NCBI GenBank assembly: GCA_964459305.1
Contig: CAYWNA010000254.1
Location: 1 to 19,624, forward strand
Length of the DNA stretch: 19,624 nucleotides
Source of the DNA: CAYWNA01 sp964459305
GTDB lineage: Bacteria > Planctomycetota > Planctomycetia > Pirellulales > Pirellulaceae
Direction: 5' to 3'
Each line of letters opens with the position of its first letter. Position 1 is the first letter of the stretch. Below the pieces are notes generated by a model. That model did not search any database and had not been told where the DNA came from. It saw only the letters and a program-made list of their open reading frames with translations. Shown here piece after piece: positions 1 through 8,173 of this stretch. Both the position numbers and the translations under genes were made by a program.

Positions 1-209
1 CTCTGTACCTCGACGATTGTCTGCATCGCCGGGTTTCCCAGCCGGACCCATCCGGCGACGTCAGTCCATCGCAAAACGAACGGCCAGCCCCGAAGAAAAG
101 CAAAAAGGGGAACCCAGACGTCGAAAAACAGCCGCCACGGACGAGCGATCAGCGCCGCCAACGGCAGAAACGACTTGAACGCGCCAAGCGGCACCGGAAG
201 GCGTCGGTA

Positions 210-713
210 ATGAAAGTCTCTCCACCCGGCGAACCTGGGGACGCCGACGAATCGCAAGACAAGGAGTCTGGCCGGAAGAAAAGCCGGAAGCGGAAGCCGG
301 AGATAAAGAACTCGGACCTGAGCGGCCTCAAATACTTCGAGGAACTTGCTCCTCGTTTCGAACCACTGCATGAATCCGGCTGCGAGCGGGACAAAGCGGG
401 CAATCGCACGCTGCACTATGACCAGTTCTGTATGGAGATGCTGATGGCCTTGTTCTTCCACAACGAGAACGGAATCAAGCGGCAGGCCTATTGTGCCATC
501 ATCGCGTCGATGTTGATCTGCTTATGGACGGGCCGGAAGCCGAACAAGCGAACCTACGAGATGATTTGCTACTACTTTCTCGGCTTGGCCAGCGAACAGG
601 AACTGCGGAATCACTTGGGAGAGTTGCCTGCGCAAGAGTTCCCCTACAACACGGCGAAGGTAACGGTCAGCACAAACAAGCCGTACGCAGACGCTAGAAC
701 GACGATTGGATAG
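210..713 (+). pseudogene. IS4-type transposase remnant with internal deletion
   Basis: The reading frame is open from the left window edge (about base 3) to the TAG at 711-713; the first ATG is at 210, so the true start may lie outside the window. After a very basic, Lys/Arg-rich leader, residues about 38-80 (LKYFEELAPRFEPLHESG..., then CERDKAGNRTLHYDQF) resemble the N-terminus of planctomycete IS4-type transposases. Residues about 85-135 (IKRQAYCAIIASML, LWTGRKPNKRTYEMICYY) resemble their extreme C-terminus. The two blocks join directly around residue 82. The several hundred residues that normally lie between them, including the DDE catalytic core, are absent, although the frame is kept. The tail after RNHLGEL looks unrelated. 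No terminal inverted repeats were found. It is almost certainly inactive; family assignment is by recognition of the end motifs. Confidence 0.65.
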
Positions 714-725
714 ACCCACCGATGT

Positions 726-1871
726 TTGCCCCGCGTTCGGATGGTATACTTGACTTCTGATCGTACAGGGGTGCGGAAGCAGCTCGCGGAAATCTATGGA
801 CGGCGCGATTCTCGTCTGGCCGAATTGGATGAGTTGAACCGCGAAGTTGAAACATCGACAAAGCCGATGGCGTTCGAACATGACAATCGCCGAACGAATT
901 CACCAATCCTGTTTCGGAAGATCCCACTGGAACGCGTCTCTGTTTTCGCCGGGAACTTGGCGACTTGCCTTTCGGCCGGGGTTGTGATTCCCAAGGCTCT
1001 GCGAACCGGTGCGCGAACGTTTTCTCACGGCGAATGGAAAAGCCTGATCGAAGACGCCGCGGATCAGGTAGAGACGGGTGTGGAGTTCGCCGAGGCGCTC
1101 GAATTGATCGAGCCGCGTCTTCCGAAGTTCTTTCTTCCTGTTGTGCGATGTGGAGAACGCAGTGGCCGGTTGGACGAGTCGCTGCGTTACCTGGAGCGAC
1201 ATTGCGCGTTGTTGGCTGAACCGGCCCGGAAAATGCGGAATACCTGGCTGTGCCCGCTGGTGATCCTCGTGCTCGGCTGGGTCGTGGGGATGATCGCCCG
1301 TTTGTTCTCCGCATCGCCGATTGAGTTATTGGGCTTTGTCATCCAAAGCGTGTTCGCCTACGGCGGGATTGTGGTCCTGGTGTTGTTCGCTTATTCCACT
1401 CCGCAAGGTCGCTCGTTCCTGGAACGCCTCAAACTGTCGATACCGCTATTCGGACCGATCGAGCGGGATACGGCGATCAACCGCTTCTTTCACGTGCTCA
1501 ATCTGCTGTACTCGACCGGCGGGATGAGGGTCGAGGCGATGATCGAGCTGGCTGTCCAGACGGTCGGAAACTCTGTGGTGAGGAAAGATCTACTGCGATC
1601 GACCGAAGTGATTGAGAAAGGCGGCTCGATCAGCGACGCATTCGCCAAGCCGGATATGGTTGCCGAAGAGCACAAGGCGATCATTCAGGTTGGTGAAGAA
1701 AGTGGTTCGCTGGAAGTTGCCTTCGATACGATCTCGCGCGTCACGGCTGAAGCGGTCGACTGGCGACTGACGGTTTTCAAGCAACTGTTCTATCGCCTGT
1801 TCATGCCACCGGTCGTTCTTTCTATCGTCATCACGCTTGCTTCGCTGGTTCGAACTCTCATGTCCGGGTAG
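726..1871 (+). CDS. Type II secretion system F-domain membrane protein
   Basis: The protein has the layout of the GspF/PilC family: a cytoplasmic helical F domain (about residues 67-172, with PLERVSVFAGNLATCLSAGV and GERSGRLDESLRYLERHC), two membrane segments (about 174-196 and 205-225), a second F domain (about 238-345, with YSTGGMRVEAMIELA and GEESGSLEVAF), and a final membrane segment (about 350-376). Family members are inner-membrane platform proteins of type II secretion and type IV pilus machines. No ATPase, pilin or secretin gene is next to it, so it is an orphan here. The start is uncertain: 726 is a TTG, with ATGs at 741 and 867. An extended -10-like TGGTATACT at 742-750 would exclude the first two and favour 867 (334 aa), which still leaves about 20 residues before domain 1. 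The upstream 47 codons nevertheless read like coding sequence. Confidence 0.85.
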   Translation: MPRVRMVYLTSDRTGVRKQLAEIYGRRDSRLAELDELNREVETSTKPMAFEHDNRRTNSPILFRKIPLERVSVFAGNLATCLSAGVVIPKALRTGARTFSHGEWKSLIEDAADQVETGVEFAEALELIEPRLPKFFLPVVRCGERSGRLDESLRYLERHCALLAEPARKMRNTWLCPLVILVLGWVVGMIARLFSASPIELLGFVIQSVFAYGGIVVLVLFAYSTPQGRSFLERLKLSIPLFGPIERDTAINRFFHVLNLLYSTGGMRVEAMIELAVQTVGNSVVRKDLLRSTEVIEKGGSISDAFAKPDMVAEEHKAIIQVGEESGSLEVAFDTISRVTAEAVDWRLTVFKQLFYRLFMPPVVLSIVITLASLVRTLMSG

Positions 1872-2010
1872 CATGAGACAGGAGGCCCCCAGATGATACG
1901 GCGCACGAAGTCGCTGCGGCCGAAACCCGATGCGATGAGTGGTTTTTTCCGATAGCCGTTACTAACTCAACTCACCGCACGCCTGCTAGCCCAATGGCGC
2001 CACTGGCCCC

Positions 2011-2016
2011 TATAAT
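2011..2016 (+). promoter_or_regulatory. Perfect TATAAT -10 box upstream of DUF151 gene
   Basis: An exact TATAAT stands 78 bases before the ATG of the DUF151 gene. No good -35 hexamer is seen at 16-18 bases upstream. A transcript from here would begin near 2023, after the in-frame upstream start at 2019, and so supports translation from 2094. Confidence 0.45.
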
Positions 2017-2093
2017 GATTGTCTGGTGTTTCTTCGGAGCCAGCGTGCCCGCTAGCAGTCCTTGCACGCCATCGTTGGGAAAAGGGAAAGCCA

Positions 2094-2504
2094 ATGCCGG
2101 TCGAAATGCAGCTATCGCGGATTATCATCAGCGAAATTCATGATCAACAGATCATTTACCTGCGCGAGGTCGACGGCGACCGACAATTTCCCATTGTGAT
2201 CGGCATTTTCGAAGCCACCAGCATTGATCGCCGTGTGAAAGGCTACGAAACGCCGCGTCCGCTGACGCATGATTTGATTGTCAGCGTTGTCGAGCACATG
2301 GAGGGTGAATTGGACAGCGTCGTGATCAGCGAGTTGCGCGAGGGCACGTACTACGCCGAGTTGCGCGTCCGCCGCGAAGGGGAACTCGTCGAAATCGACG
2401 CCCGTCCGTCGGATGCAATCGCCGTAGCCGTGACATGTGAACCGCCCCTGCCGATCTTCGTTTCCGAAGATGTATTGGAAGAAGCGATTAGCGATTCCCC
2501 TTGA
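2094..2504 (+). CDS. Bifunctional nuclease family protein (DUF151)
   Basis: The 136-residue product matches the bifunctional nuclease / DUF151 family: an N-terminal strand-rich half (MPVEMQLSRIIISE, then LREVDGDRQFPIVIGIFEA), the helix TRPL-type segment (PRPLTHDLIVSVVEHM), and the conserved RPSDAIAVAV block at about residues 101-110. Family members are small proteins, studied structurally in Thermotoga and as nucleases in plants; the bacterial role is poorly defined. The start at 2094 is chosen because a purine-rich ribosome site (GGGAAAAGGGAAAG, 2077-2090) precedes it and homology begins there; the frame is open further upstream to 2019. The stop is one base from the stop of the convergent channel gene. 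Confidence 0.88.
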   Translation: MPVEMQLSRIIISEIHDQQIIYLREVDGDRQFPIVIGIFEATSIDRRVKGYETPRPLTHDLIVSVVEHMEGELDSVVISELREGTYYAELRVRREGELVEIDARPSDAIAVAVTCEPPLPIFVSEDVLEEAISDSP

Positions 2505-2505
2505 C

Positions 2506-3318
2506 TTAGGCTTCCTGCCCGCTCAACTTCACTTGCATGTGCGGATACGGAATATCGATTTCGGCTTCGTCCAGAGCCGCTTTCACAGCTTGTATCGCCC
2601 GTTGCTTGACGTCGCCGAAGTTTTCGTTCTTGGCCCACACTCGAACTGACCAATTGACCGAGGAATCGCCCAATCCGATCAGCACGATCGCCGGTGCCGG
2701 ATCCTCCAACGCGTCTTGCACACCACTGGCCGCTTTTTCCAAGATTTCGCGCGTCTTGTCGATGTCTGCGTCGTAGCCGACTCCCACGTCTACGTCTGCC
2801 CGGCGAGCCGGATGGTGAGTGATGTTTTCGATTGTCGAGCCGAAGACCGAGCTATTGGGAATGACGAACCGTCGGTTGTCGAAGGTGTCCAGGGTGGTCG
2901 TAAACACGCCGATCTCGTCCACCTTGCCGGTCTGCCCGGCAACGGTTACAACGTCGCCCACCTTGAACGGTCGAAAGGCCAGCAGCATTACGCCGGAGGC
3001 AAAATTCGACAACGTTCCCTGAAAGGCGAGACCAACCGCCAGGCCAGCAGCACCGATTACCGCCGCAAAACTGGTCGTTTCGACGCCGAAGATCCCCAAG
3101 CACCCGATCATGGCAGTCAGCAGCACCACCCACCTGGCGAGCTTGGCGAAGAACCGCGTTAGTGTCTCATCGAACGCCGCTTTGGCCAGGCTTCGACGGA
3201 CCAAACGGCTGGCGATTCCCGCGGCGATCCAAGCCACGAGCAACAGGATCAGCGCTCCAACGGCGCTGGCCGCACATTCAGCGATATAGGGCAACAATTT
3301 TTCTAGGTAATCGGGCAT
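2506..3318 (-). CDS. mscS: Small-conductance mechanosensitive channel, MscS family
   Basis: At 270 residues it is close to the size of E. coli MscS. There are three hydrophobic segments: TM1 about 15-35, TM2 about 60-78, and the Gly/Ala-rich pore helix TM3 about 82-115 (AAVIGAAGLAVGLAFQGTL, then NFASGV). The MscS beta domain follows (FRPFKVGDVVTVAGQTGKV, IPNSSVFGSTIENITHHP), then an alpha/beta C-terminal vestibule domain ending in IDIPYPHMQV, which is characteristic of the family. The channel opens with membrane tension to release solutes during hypo-osmotic shock. A GAGGA ribosome site lies about 8 bases before the ATG. It is convergent with the DUF151 gene and shares no operon partner. Confidence 0.93.
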   Translation of the reverse strand: MPDYLEKLLPYIAECAASAVGALILLLVAWIAAGIASRLVRRSLAKAAFDETLTRFFAKLARWVVLLTAMIGCLGIFGVETTSFAAVIGAAGLAVGLAFQGTLSNFASGVMLLAFRPFKVGDVVTVAGQTGKVDEIGVFTTTLDTFDNRRFVIPNSSVFGSTIENITHHPARRADVDVGVGYDADIDKTREILEKAASGVQDALEDPAPAIVLIGLGDSSVNWSVRVWAKNENFGDVKQRAIQAVKAALDEAEIDIPYPHMQVKLSGQEA

Positions 3319-3360
3319 TCGTTGGGTCCTCGGTAAAGGGGGTGCTTGGTCTTGGTATTG

Positions 3361-3445
3361 AGTGGCTAGATCTTAGCTCCAAATCTCAAACTGTGAATTC
3401 CAACTCCTAAGATTTGAGTGCCAAATGCTAGCACTACCGGTGCTA
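3361..3445. repeat. AT-rich imperfect inverted repeats in intergenic space
   Basis: Between the channel and ATPase genes an AT-richer stretch carries CTCCAAATCT facing AGATTTGAG (a stem with one bulge), then a clean hairpin TAGCAC / GTGCTA with a 5-base loop at 3429-3445. No promoter hexamers are convincing here. Its role is unknown; it may be decayed intergenic repeat DNA. Confidence 0.35.
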
Positions 3446-3571
3446 CCAAGGTGATCGCGGAATCGGCATTCGCCATAGCCACAAAGGCGGTGATTTGTTA
3501 CTGTCTTGCGACATTTTGCCTACGTTAACGACCCTGAGAACACATTTGCGTATTGTTGGAGGAATTGACCC

Positions 3572-6500
3572 GTGCGCATTTCCAGCTTGCGAATCGATCG
3601 CTTCGGAGTTTGGCAAGGCCTAGAGCTGAACGCTTTCACTGACGGTTTGAATGTGATTTACGGACCGCCCGGGTCAGGCAAGACTACGGTGGTACAATTT
3701 CTTCGGGCAATGCTGTTCGGATTTGGCGACGAGATCCGCCAGCGTTACGTCCCCGTTGATTCGCGCGGCGCCGGTGGGTCCGTCACGCTACGAGGCCGGT
3801 TTGGACGTCAGACAATTCATCGCTACGACGATGGCGGCCGTCTGGGGCGTCTGATCATCGAAAACGAAGAGGGCCCGATCGTCGGCAAACATCGTTTACG
3901 GGAACTGTTGGCCGGCGTCCCCGAATCTCTGTTCGATCGCGTATTTGCCCCCGGGCTACTCGACCGGCCGGATATTGGCAAGTTGATCGACGGAGCCATT
4001 GCACACGGCTTCGACCCGATCGGTAGCCACGACGACGAGCCGCGATTGCGCGAGCTGAAGCAAGAGCTTCTTTCCAAGCGTCAATCACTGGCCGACGTGG
4101 CGTTGAGTGAGAAACCGATCGAAAGTCTTGTAAATCATCGCCGTAACCTGCAATTGGAGATCGAAGCACTTGAGGTAGCCGCGCGCGAGCGACGCGAGAC
4201 GCTGAATCATCGGGTGCCCAAACTGGCATCGGACATCAACGAAGTGGAACAACAAATCGAGGAGTTGAATTGGCAACTGATCGACGTCGAAGAGGATATC
4301 AAAGCTTACGAAGAGGAAAGATGTCGGCAGGAAGAGGTCATTCGCCAAAGGAAGTTGGAGCGAGAGCGACTGTTGGCCAACCGGCGAGAGCAACTCGTGG
4401 ATGTGGACGCCAAGCTAGAGCGTTGGGGGCGGGTGCTCGAAGACATCGAAACTCGCACCGCACGACTTAATCAGGATCCACGTGCGGATGAACCGCCGGC
4501 GGTTGCCGATCCGCGTCGCTATTTGCGCCGTGTGGAAGAGAGTATCGATCGCCTGCAGACAGCCGTTGTCGCAATCGGTCCTGCGGACAATGCACTTGAG
4601 TGTCAATGCCGGCAACTGCAATCGATCCTGGGCCCCGCGCTCGAGTCCATGCGCGACGATGTCTATCGGCTCTGTAGCCAACTGAGCCGCTGGGAAACAA
4701 CATCGGCGTGGACCGGGGGCAGCGGCGAATTGCAGCAACTGCAACGCTGCGAGACGGAACTCCGACAGGCGATGCAGGGATTGTCGCTGCACCGCCGGGT
4801 GCTGGCGACCGAGACCGCCGGGACAGACCAAACGGTAACAATCGCCAACACTCCAACGCATGACGGTTTCTGCCAATGTGCCGGTCATCCGCCACGCATC
4901 GATGCGGATTGCGCCGTTGAGATTAAACCGGCCCCCGACGAAGAGGCCCTTGCCGTAATAGACGGAGAAATCCGCCTGCTTGTCAGACGCCGTGACGAAA
5001 TCCGTACGGATATCGACATGACCCAAGATGCATTGCAGCAGTCGCGAGAACGGCTGGAACAACTTCGCCTCGACGAAGACCGGAACCCTGAAACCGACCG
5101 TCTGAATTACAAACAGCAAGAGCTGGCGGGCGTTCAAAAGCAGATTCGCGATGCCGAAAGACAACGGGAATTGACTGCAGAAATCGCGAAGCTGGAAGAG
5201 GGAATCCGCGTGCTGGAAAGCTCGATTCGCGATTCCTCGGTACTGCGCGAGGCCTCTGACGTGCTTCGCCGCCTGAGCGAAGGCAACCTGCAACAGATCA
5301 CCGTCTCGGCGGATCGGTCTGTGTGGATCGGCAATCAACGGGGCGATCGTCTGGCCCACGATCATCTCGGTTCGGGAGCACGGGAGCAGGTCTACTTGAG
5401 CGTCTGTCTGGCCTTGGTCGCGGCGTGTGCCCGCAACGGGATTCATCTACCGCTTGTCCTCAGCGATGGGCTGATTAACGTCGATTCTCAGGGCACCGAA
5501 GCGATTGCTGCCTTCCTGAGCGATTTCGCCCAACGAGGGCACCAAATCCTGTTGTTCACTCGCCAAAGGCACATCGCGAACTGGTTTCGATCGCTGGATG
5601 TTCCCGTACGTGAATTGCCCCAGTTCGGCACGAAAGAGACAGAAGTTGTCCAGGATACGACAAGCCCGCCGGTCGCGCTCGACCGCCCCGTGTGGGACGC
5701 AGAGGAGTTTCCGGGCGAACTGACGGATCGTGTCCGAACGGAGCCAACGGCCCAATCCGGCACTACGACCATGTCGAGTGACGACGAATCGACACTGGAT
5801 TACTTCCTCTCGGAGATCAGTCCCATTGAAGACGCGCCGTCGATCGACTCGGCAACGGCTGAACGACTCCGAAAAATCGGGGTCCTCGTAGTCGGCGATC
5901 TCTTGCAGCTGGAAGCGGAAGGCGCAGCGGATCGACTGCGGTACGCCGGCATCACGGCCAGTATGCTTCGCCGATGGCAGGCCGAGGCGTTGCTTACCTG
6001 CCGAGTTACCCATTTGCGGCCTTACGATGCTCGAATTCTGGTCGCGTGCGGGATTACCGATCCGGATCACTTGGCGAGGATGGACGCTGAAGAATTGCGC
6101 CGCCGCGTCGCGGCCTTCGGTTCGACTAACACCGGACAGACTCTCCTCAGATCCGGCACGGGATACGAATTGTCGCGAGTGACGAATTGGATTCAGTCCG
6201 CCAAGACACGTCGCCACGGCCAATGGTCGTCCGACCGCCGCGAGACGCGCGAGCGGCCTCGCAGCCGGCGGGCTGATGAAGAGCAGATTCGACAGTCCGA
6301 TCGCCGGGGACATGATCGTTCCGTCCGCGAAGGTCTCGAAAGGACAGAGAGACGTGAGAAATCCGAGAGACGCGAAAGACCGTCTTCGCGAGAGTCTTCG
6401 AGCCGTCGCTCCCGCAGCGCTCCTGTCGTACTGAAGATGGACCAAGAGAAAGAAAAATTGCAGTTCCACTTGGAGACCGCCGATCCACTCGTGGACGCAC

Positions 6501-6895
6501 CGTCGATCGGACCACGCACCGCGGAACGATTCGAAGCAGTCGGCATCAAGACCGTCGCTGATTTCTTGGAGGCGGACCCGGAGGCGACTGCAAAACGACT
6601 CGATTTCCGCCGCATCAGCGTAGGCGTGATCCGCCGGTGGCAGCAACAAACCACGTTGGCATGCCGCATACCACAGTTGCGCGGCCACGACGCCCAGATC
6701 CTCGTCGCCTGCGGCATCACCGATCCAGAAGCCTTAGCCAAGATGGACGCGCAGGCCCTGTGGGACAAGGTGGGACCGTTGGCGAAGACCAACGAAGGAA
6801 AACGCATTATCCGCAGCGGCAAGGCACCAGACTTCGAGGAAGTCTACAGCTGGATCCAATGGGCCAGCCACGCCCGAGAACTCCGCGCAGCGTAG
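3572..6895 (+). CDS. YhaN/SbcC-like AAA ATPase with two C-terminal DUF4332 domains
   Basis: The 1107-residue protein opens with a YhaN-type ABC/SMC-like head: FGVWQGLEL, then Walker A GPPGSGKTT at 31-39. Coiled coil follows (about 165-275), then a less regular middle with two C-x-C pairs but no CxxC zinc hook, and a second coiled coil (about 475-565). The C-terminal head lobe has the ABC signature LGSGAREQVYLS near 598 and a Walker B/D-loop stretch LPLVLSDGLINVDSQ near 626. Two homologous DUF4332 domains end the protein, about 750-880 and 970-1100; each begins DAPSI and contains ILVACGITDP. They are joined by an Arg/Glu/Ser-rich linker of about 80 residues. GTG start at 3572 is chosen for the GGAGG at 3558-3562. 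SbcC/YhaN ATPases usually pair with an SbcD/YhaO nuclease; none is present. A DNA-end or repair role is inferred. Confidence 0.85.
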   Translation: MRISSLRIDRFGVWQGLELNAFTDGLNVIYGPPGSGKTTVVQFLRAMLFGFGDEIRQRYVPVDSRGAGGSVTLRGRFGRQTIHRYDDGGRLGRLIIENEEGPIVGKHRLRELLAGVPESLFDRVFAPGLLDRPDIGKLIDGAIAHGFDPIGSHDDEPRLRELKQELLSKRQSLADVALSEKPIESLVNHRRNLQLEIEALEVAARERRETLNHRVPKLASDINEVEQQIEELNWQLIDVEEDIKAYEEERCRQEEVIRQRKLERERLLANRREQLVDVDAKLERWGRVLEDIETRTARLNQDPRADEPPAVADPRRYLRRVEESIDRLQTAVVAIGPADNALECQCRQLQSILGPALESMRDDVYRLCSQLSRWETTSAWTGGSGELQQLQRCETELRQAMQGLSLHRRVLATETAGTDQTVTIANTPTHDGFCQCAGHPPRIDADCAVEIKPAPDEEALAVIDGEIRLLVRRRDEIRTDIDMTQDALQQSRERLEQLRLDEDRNPETDRLNYKQQELAGVQKQIRDAERQRELTAEIAKLEEGIRVLESSIRDSSVLREASDVLRRLSEGNLQQITVSADRSVWIGNQRGDRLAHDHLGSGAREQVYLSVCLALVAACARNGIHLPLVLSDGLINVDSQGTEAIAAFLSDFAQRGHQILLFTRQRHIANWFRSLDVPVRELPQFGTKETEVVQDTTSPPVALDRPVWDAEEFPGELTDRVRTEPTAQSGTTTMSSDDESTLDYFLSEISPIEDAPSIDSATAERLRKIGVLVVGDLLQLEAEGAADRLRYAGITASMLRRWQAEALLTCRVTHLRPYDARILVACGITDPDHLARMDAEELRRRVAAFGSTNTGQTLLRSGTGYELSRVTNWIQSAKTRRHGQWSSDRRETRERPRSRRADEEQIRQSDRRGHDRSVREGLERTERREKSERRERPSSRESSSRRSRSAPVVLKMDQEKEKLQFHLETADPLVDAPSIGPRTAERFEAVGIKTVADFLEADPEATAKRLDFRRISVGVIRRWQQQTTLACRIPQLRGHDAQILVACGITDPEALAKMDAQALWDKVGPLAKTNEGKRIIRSGKAPDFEEVYSWIQWASHARELRAA

Positions 6896-6907
6896 TACTC
6901 CGTACTA
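6893..6907 (+). other. Short hairpin overlapping the ATPase stop codon
   Basis: TAGTAC and GTACTA form a perfect 6-bp stem around the loop TCC, and the first three bases are the stop codon TAG of the ATPase gene. There is no T-run after it, so an intrinsic terminator is not supported. It may be chance. Confidence 0.3.
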
Positions 6908-6957
6908 AGCACTAGGAACTTCGAGCTGACCGCCTTTCACGACAGTCGCCCCGGTTC

Positions 6958-7731
6958 ATGCCAACGCACGAACAACTGTTCGGAACGCCAAGCCCGGTAG
7001 CCCTGGTCACGGGCGCTGGTGCGCCGCGCGTTGGCAATTGCATCGCGCGCACTCTGGCTGCTCGACGCTACTGCCTGGTCGTTCATGCCAATCGGTCGAT
7101 CGCCGAAGCGAGCAAGACCGTTGAGGACCTACACGCAGAAGGCGTTGACGCGATCGCCGTGATTGCGGATATCTGCCAGGAAGCGGACGTCGACTCGCTG
7201 GTTGCCAAGGTGTTGGACCGCTTTGGCCGTATCGACGTTCTGGTAAACAGCGCGGCGATTTGGACGCCGGGCAAGCTGGAAGAAGTGTCTGCGGCAGACG
7301 TGCAACGGCATTTCGAAATCAACACACTGGGAACCTTCTTGTGCTGCAAAACGGTCGGCCTCGTCATGGCGAACCAGGAGCACGGAGGCGCGATTATCAA
7401 CGTAGGCGATTGGGCCGTCGTCCGGCCGTACCTCAACTACTCGGCCTACTTTCCTTCCAAAGGTGCCATTCCCACCTTGACCCGCGACATGGCCGTCGAG
7501 CTGGCCGAACGGAATCCGCGGGTCCGCGTAAACGCCATTCTGCCCGGCCCGGTCATGTTGCCCGCTGACATGGACGAAGAGGAAAGGCAGGCCTCGATTC
7601 GAGCAACGCTGGCAAAACGCGAAGGGAGTCCTCAAAACGTGGCGGACGCCGTGGTCGCGCTGGTGGAAAACGACTTCATCACCGGCGTGTGCCTGCCCGT
7701 GGACGGCGGCCGCAGCGTCTATTCCCCCTGA
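6958..7731 (+). CDS. SDR oxidoreductase resembling pteridine reductase (PTR1/FolM type)
   Basis: This 257-residue Rossmann protein has the SDR cofactor loop TGAGAPRVG (18-26), NSAA (97-100), and the catalytic pair Tyr164-Lys168 (YFPSK). Two details point to pteridine reductases rather than generic SDRs. The HANRS motif (43-47) matches the NADPH-phosphate-binding HxxRS of PTR1. The position 13 residues before Tyr, normally the catalytic Ser, is Asp151 (INVGDWA), as in PTR1 and FolM. Such enzymes reduce dihydropterins/dihydrofolate with NADPH. Substrate is not proven, and no folate genes flank it. The ATG at 6958 lacks a strong ribosome site; it lies 62 bases after the ATPase stop, so co-transcription is possible. 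Confidence 0.85.
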   Translation: MPTHEQLFGTPSPVALVTGAGAPRVGNCIARTLAARRYCLVVHANRSIAEASKTVEDLHAEGVDAIAVIADICQEADVDSLVAKVLDRFGRIDVLVNSAAIWTPGKLEEVSAADVQRHFEINTLGTFLCCKTVGLVMANQEHGGAIINVGDWAVVRPYLNYSAYFPSKGAIPTLTRDMAVELAERNPRVRVNAILPGPVMLPADMDEEERQASIRATLAKREGSPQNVADAVVALVENDFITGVCLPVDGGRSVYSP

Positions 7732-8173
7732 CGCTGAAAACCGGCCGCGAGAAAGTCGATACCCACTGAGCAGTCCCGCCAGTTGCATTGATCTTGCGGC
7801 GTATGGTTCACAAGAAGCGGCGAACCCCGGCCTTTTGGTGGAACTAAACGATCCATTCGGTCGAAATGAAGGTCTGCGACCTTGTTAGCCTTGTAGAGAT
7901 CAACGTCTGGTGTCACCAATAGGCTGAGCATATGCTAGAAATCTCGGCGACACCGAACAAAACGGAGCACATTGTCGTATCTTGGTGGGCTCGGAGTCTT
8001 TCGTCCCCAGATACGGAGTTTCAATTGCCGGAAACCCCCTCCATAGCAGGAATTAGTGTGCTTTGAGCGAGGGAATTTTATTGACGACGTAAGGGGTTTG
8101 CAGTACGCTGTTAATTGTCATGGATTCGTTTGATTCCTCGTCGTGCAACTCGTTATCATAAGGGATAGCTGTT
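7732..8173. other. Gene-free interval of about 440 bases
   Basis: No convincing gene was seen; an open frame on the minus strand (7719-7931) has no recognisable features. The interval holds one inverted repeat at 7976-8015 (CGTATCT / AGATACG, 26-base loop) and, near its right end, the promoter-like sequence for the downstream DUF1559 gene. It also carries the 11-mer GCGAGGGAATT (8067-8077), which recurs in the hairpin at 9148-9190. Confidence 0.5.
8081..8109 (+). promoter_or_regulatory. Sigma-70-like promoter for DUF1559 gene
   Basis: TTGACG (8081-8086) and TACGCT (8104-8109) are separated by 17 bases, a good match to the housekeeping promoter layout. It would give a leader of about 55-60 bases before the ATG at 8174. 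It is the best -35/-10 pair seen in this interval. Confidence 0.5.

Noticed and set aside
2506..2506. Possible overlap of the DUF151 and mscS genes
   Set aside because: Stops are separated by one base; simple tight convergence, not an overlap or fusion.
4415..5446. Long minus-strand open frame (343 codons) inside the ATPase gene
   Set aside because: Antisense shadow of a well-supported gene; composition is typical of GC-rich antisense frames, with no domain.
5447..6688. Minus-strand open frame of 413 codons across the DUF4332 domains
   Set aside because: Antisense shadow of the two duplicated domains; no signal peptide, motif or ribosome site.
7719..7931. Minus-strand 70-codon open frame after the SDR gene
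   Set aside because: No recognisable motif, no ribosome site and overlap with the SDR 3' end; likely a chance frame in GC-rich DNA.
7976..8015. Inverted repeat considered as terminator or riboswitch
   Set aside because: Seven-bp stem with a 26-base loop and no U-tract; no known riboswitch core recognised.
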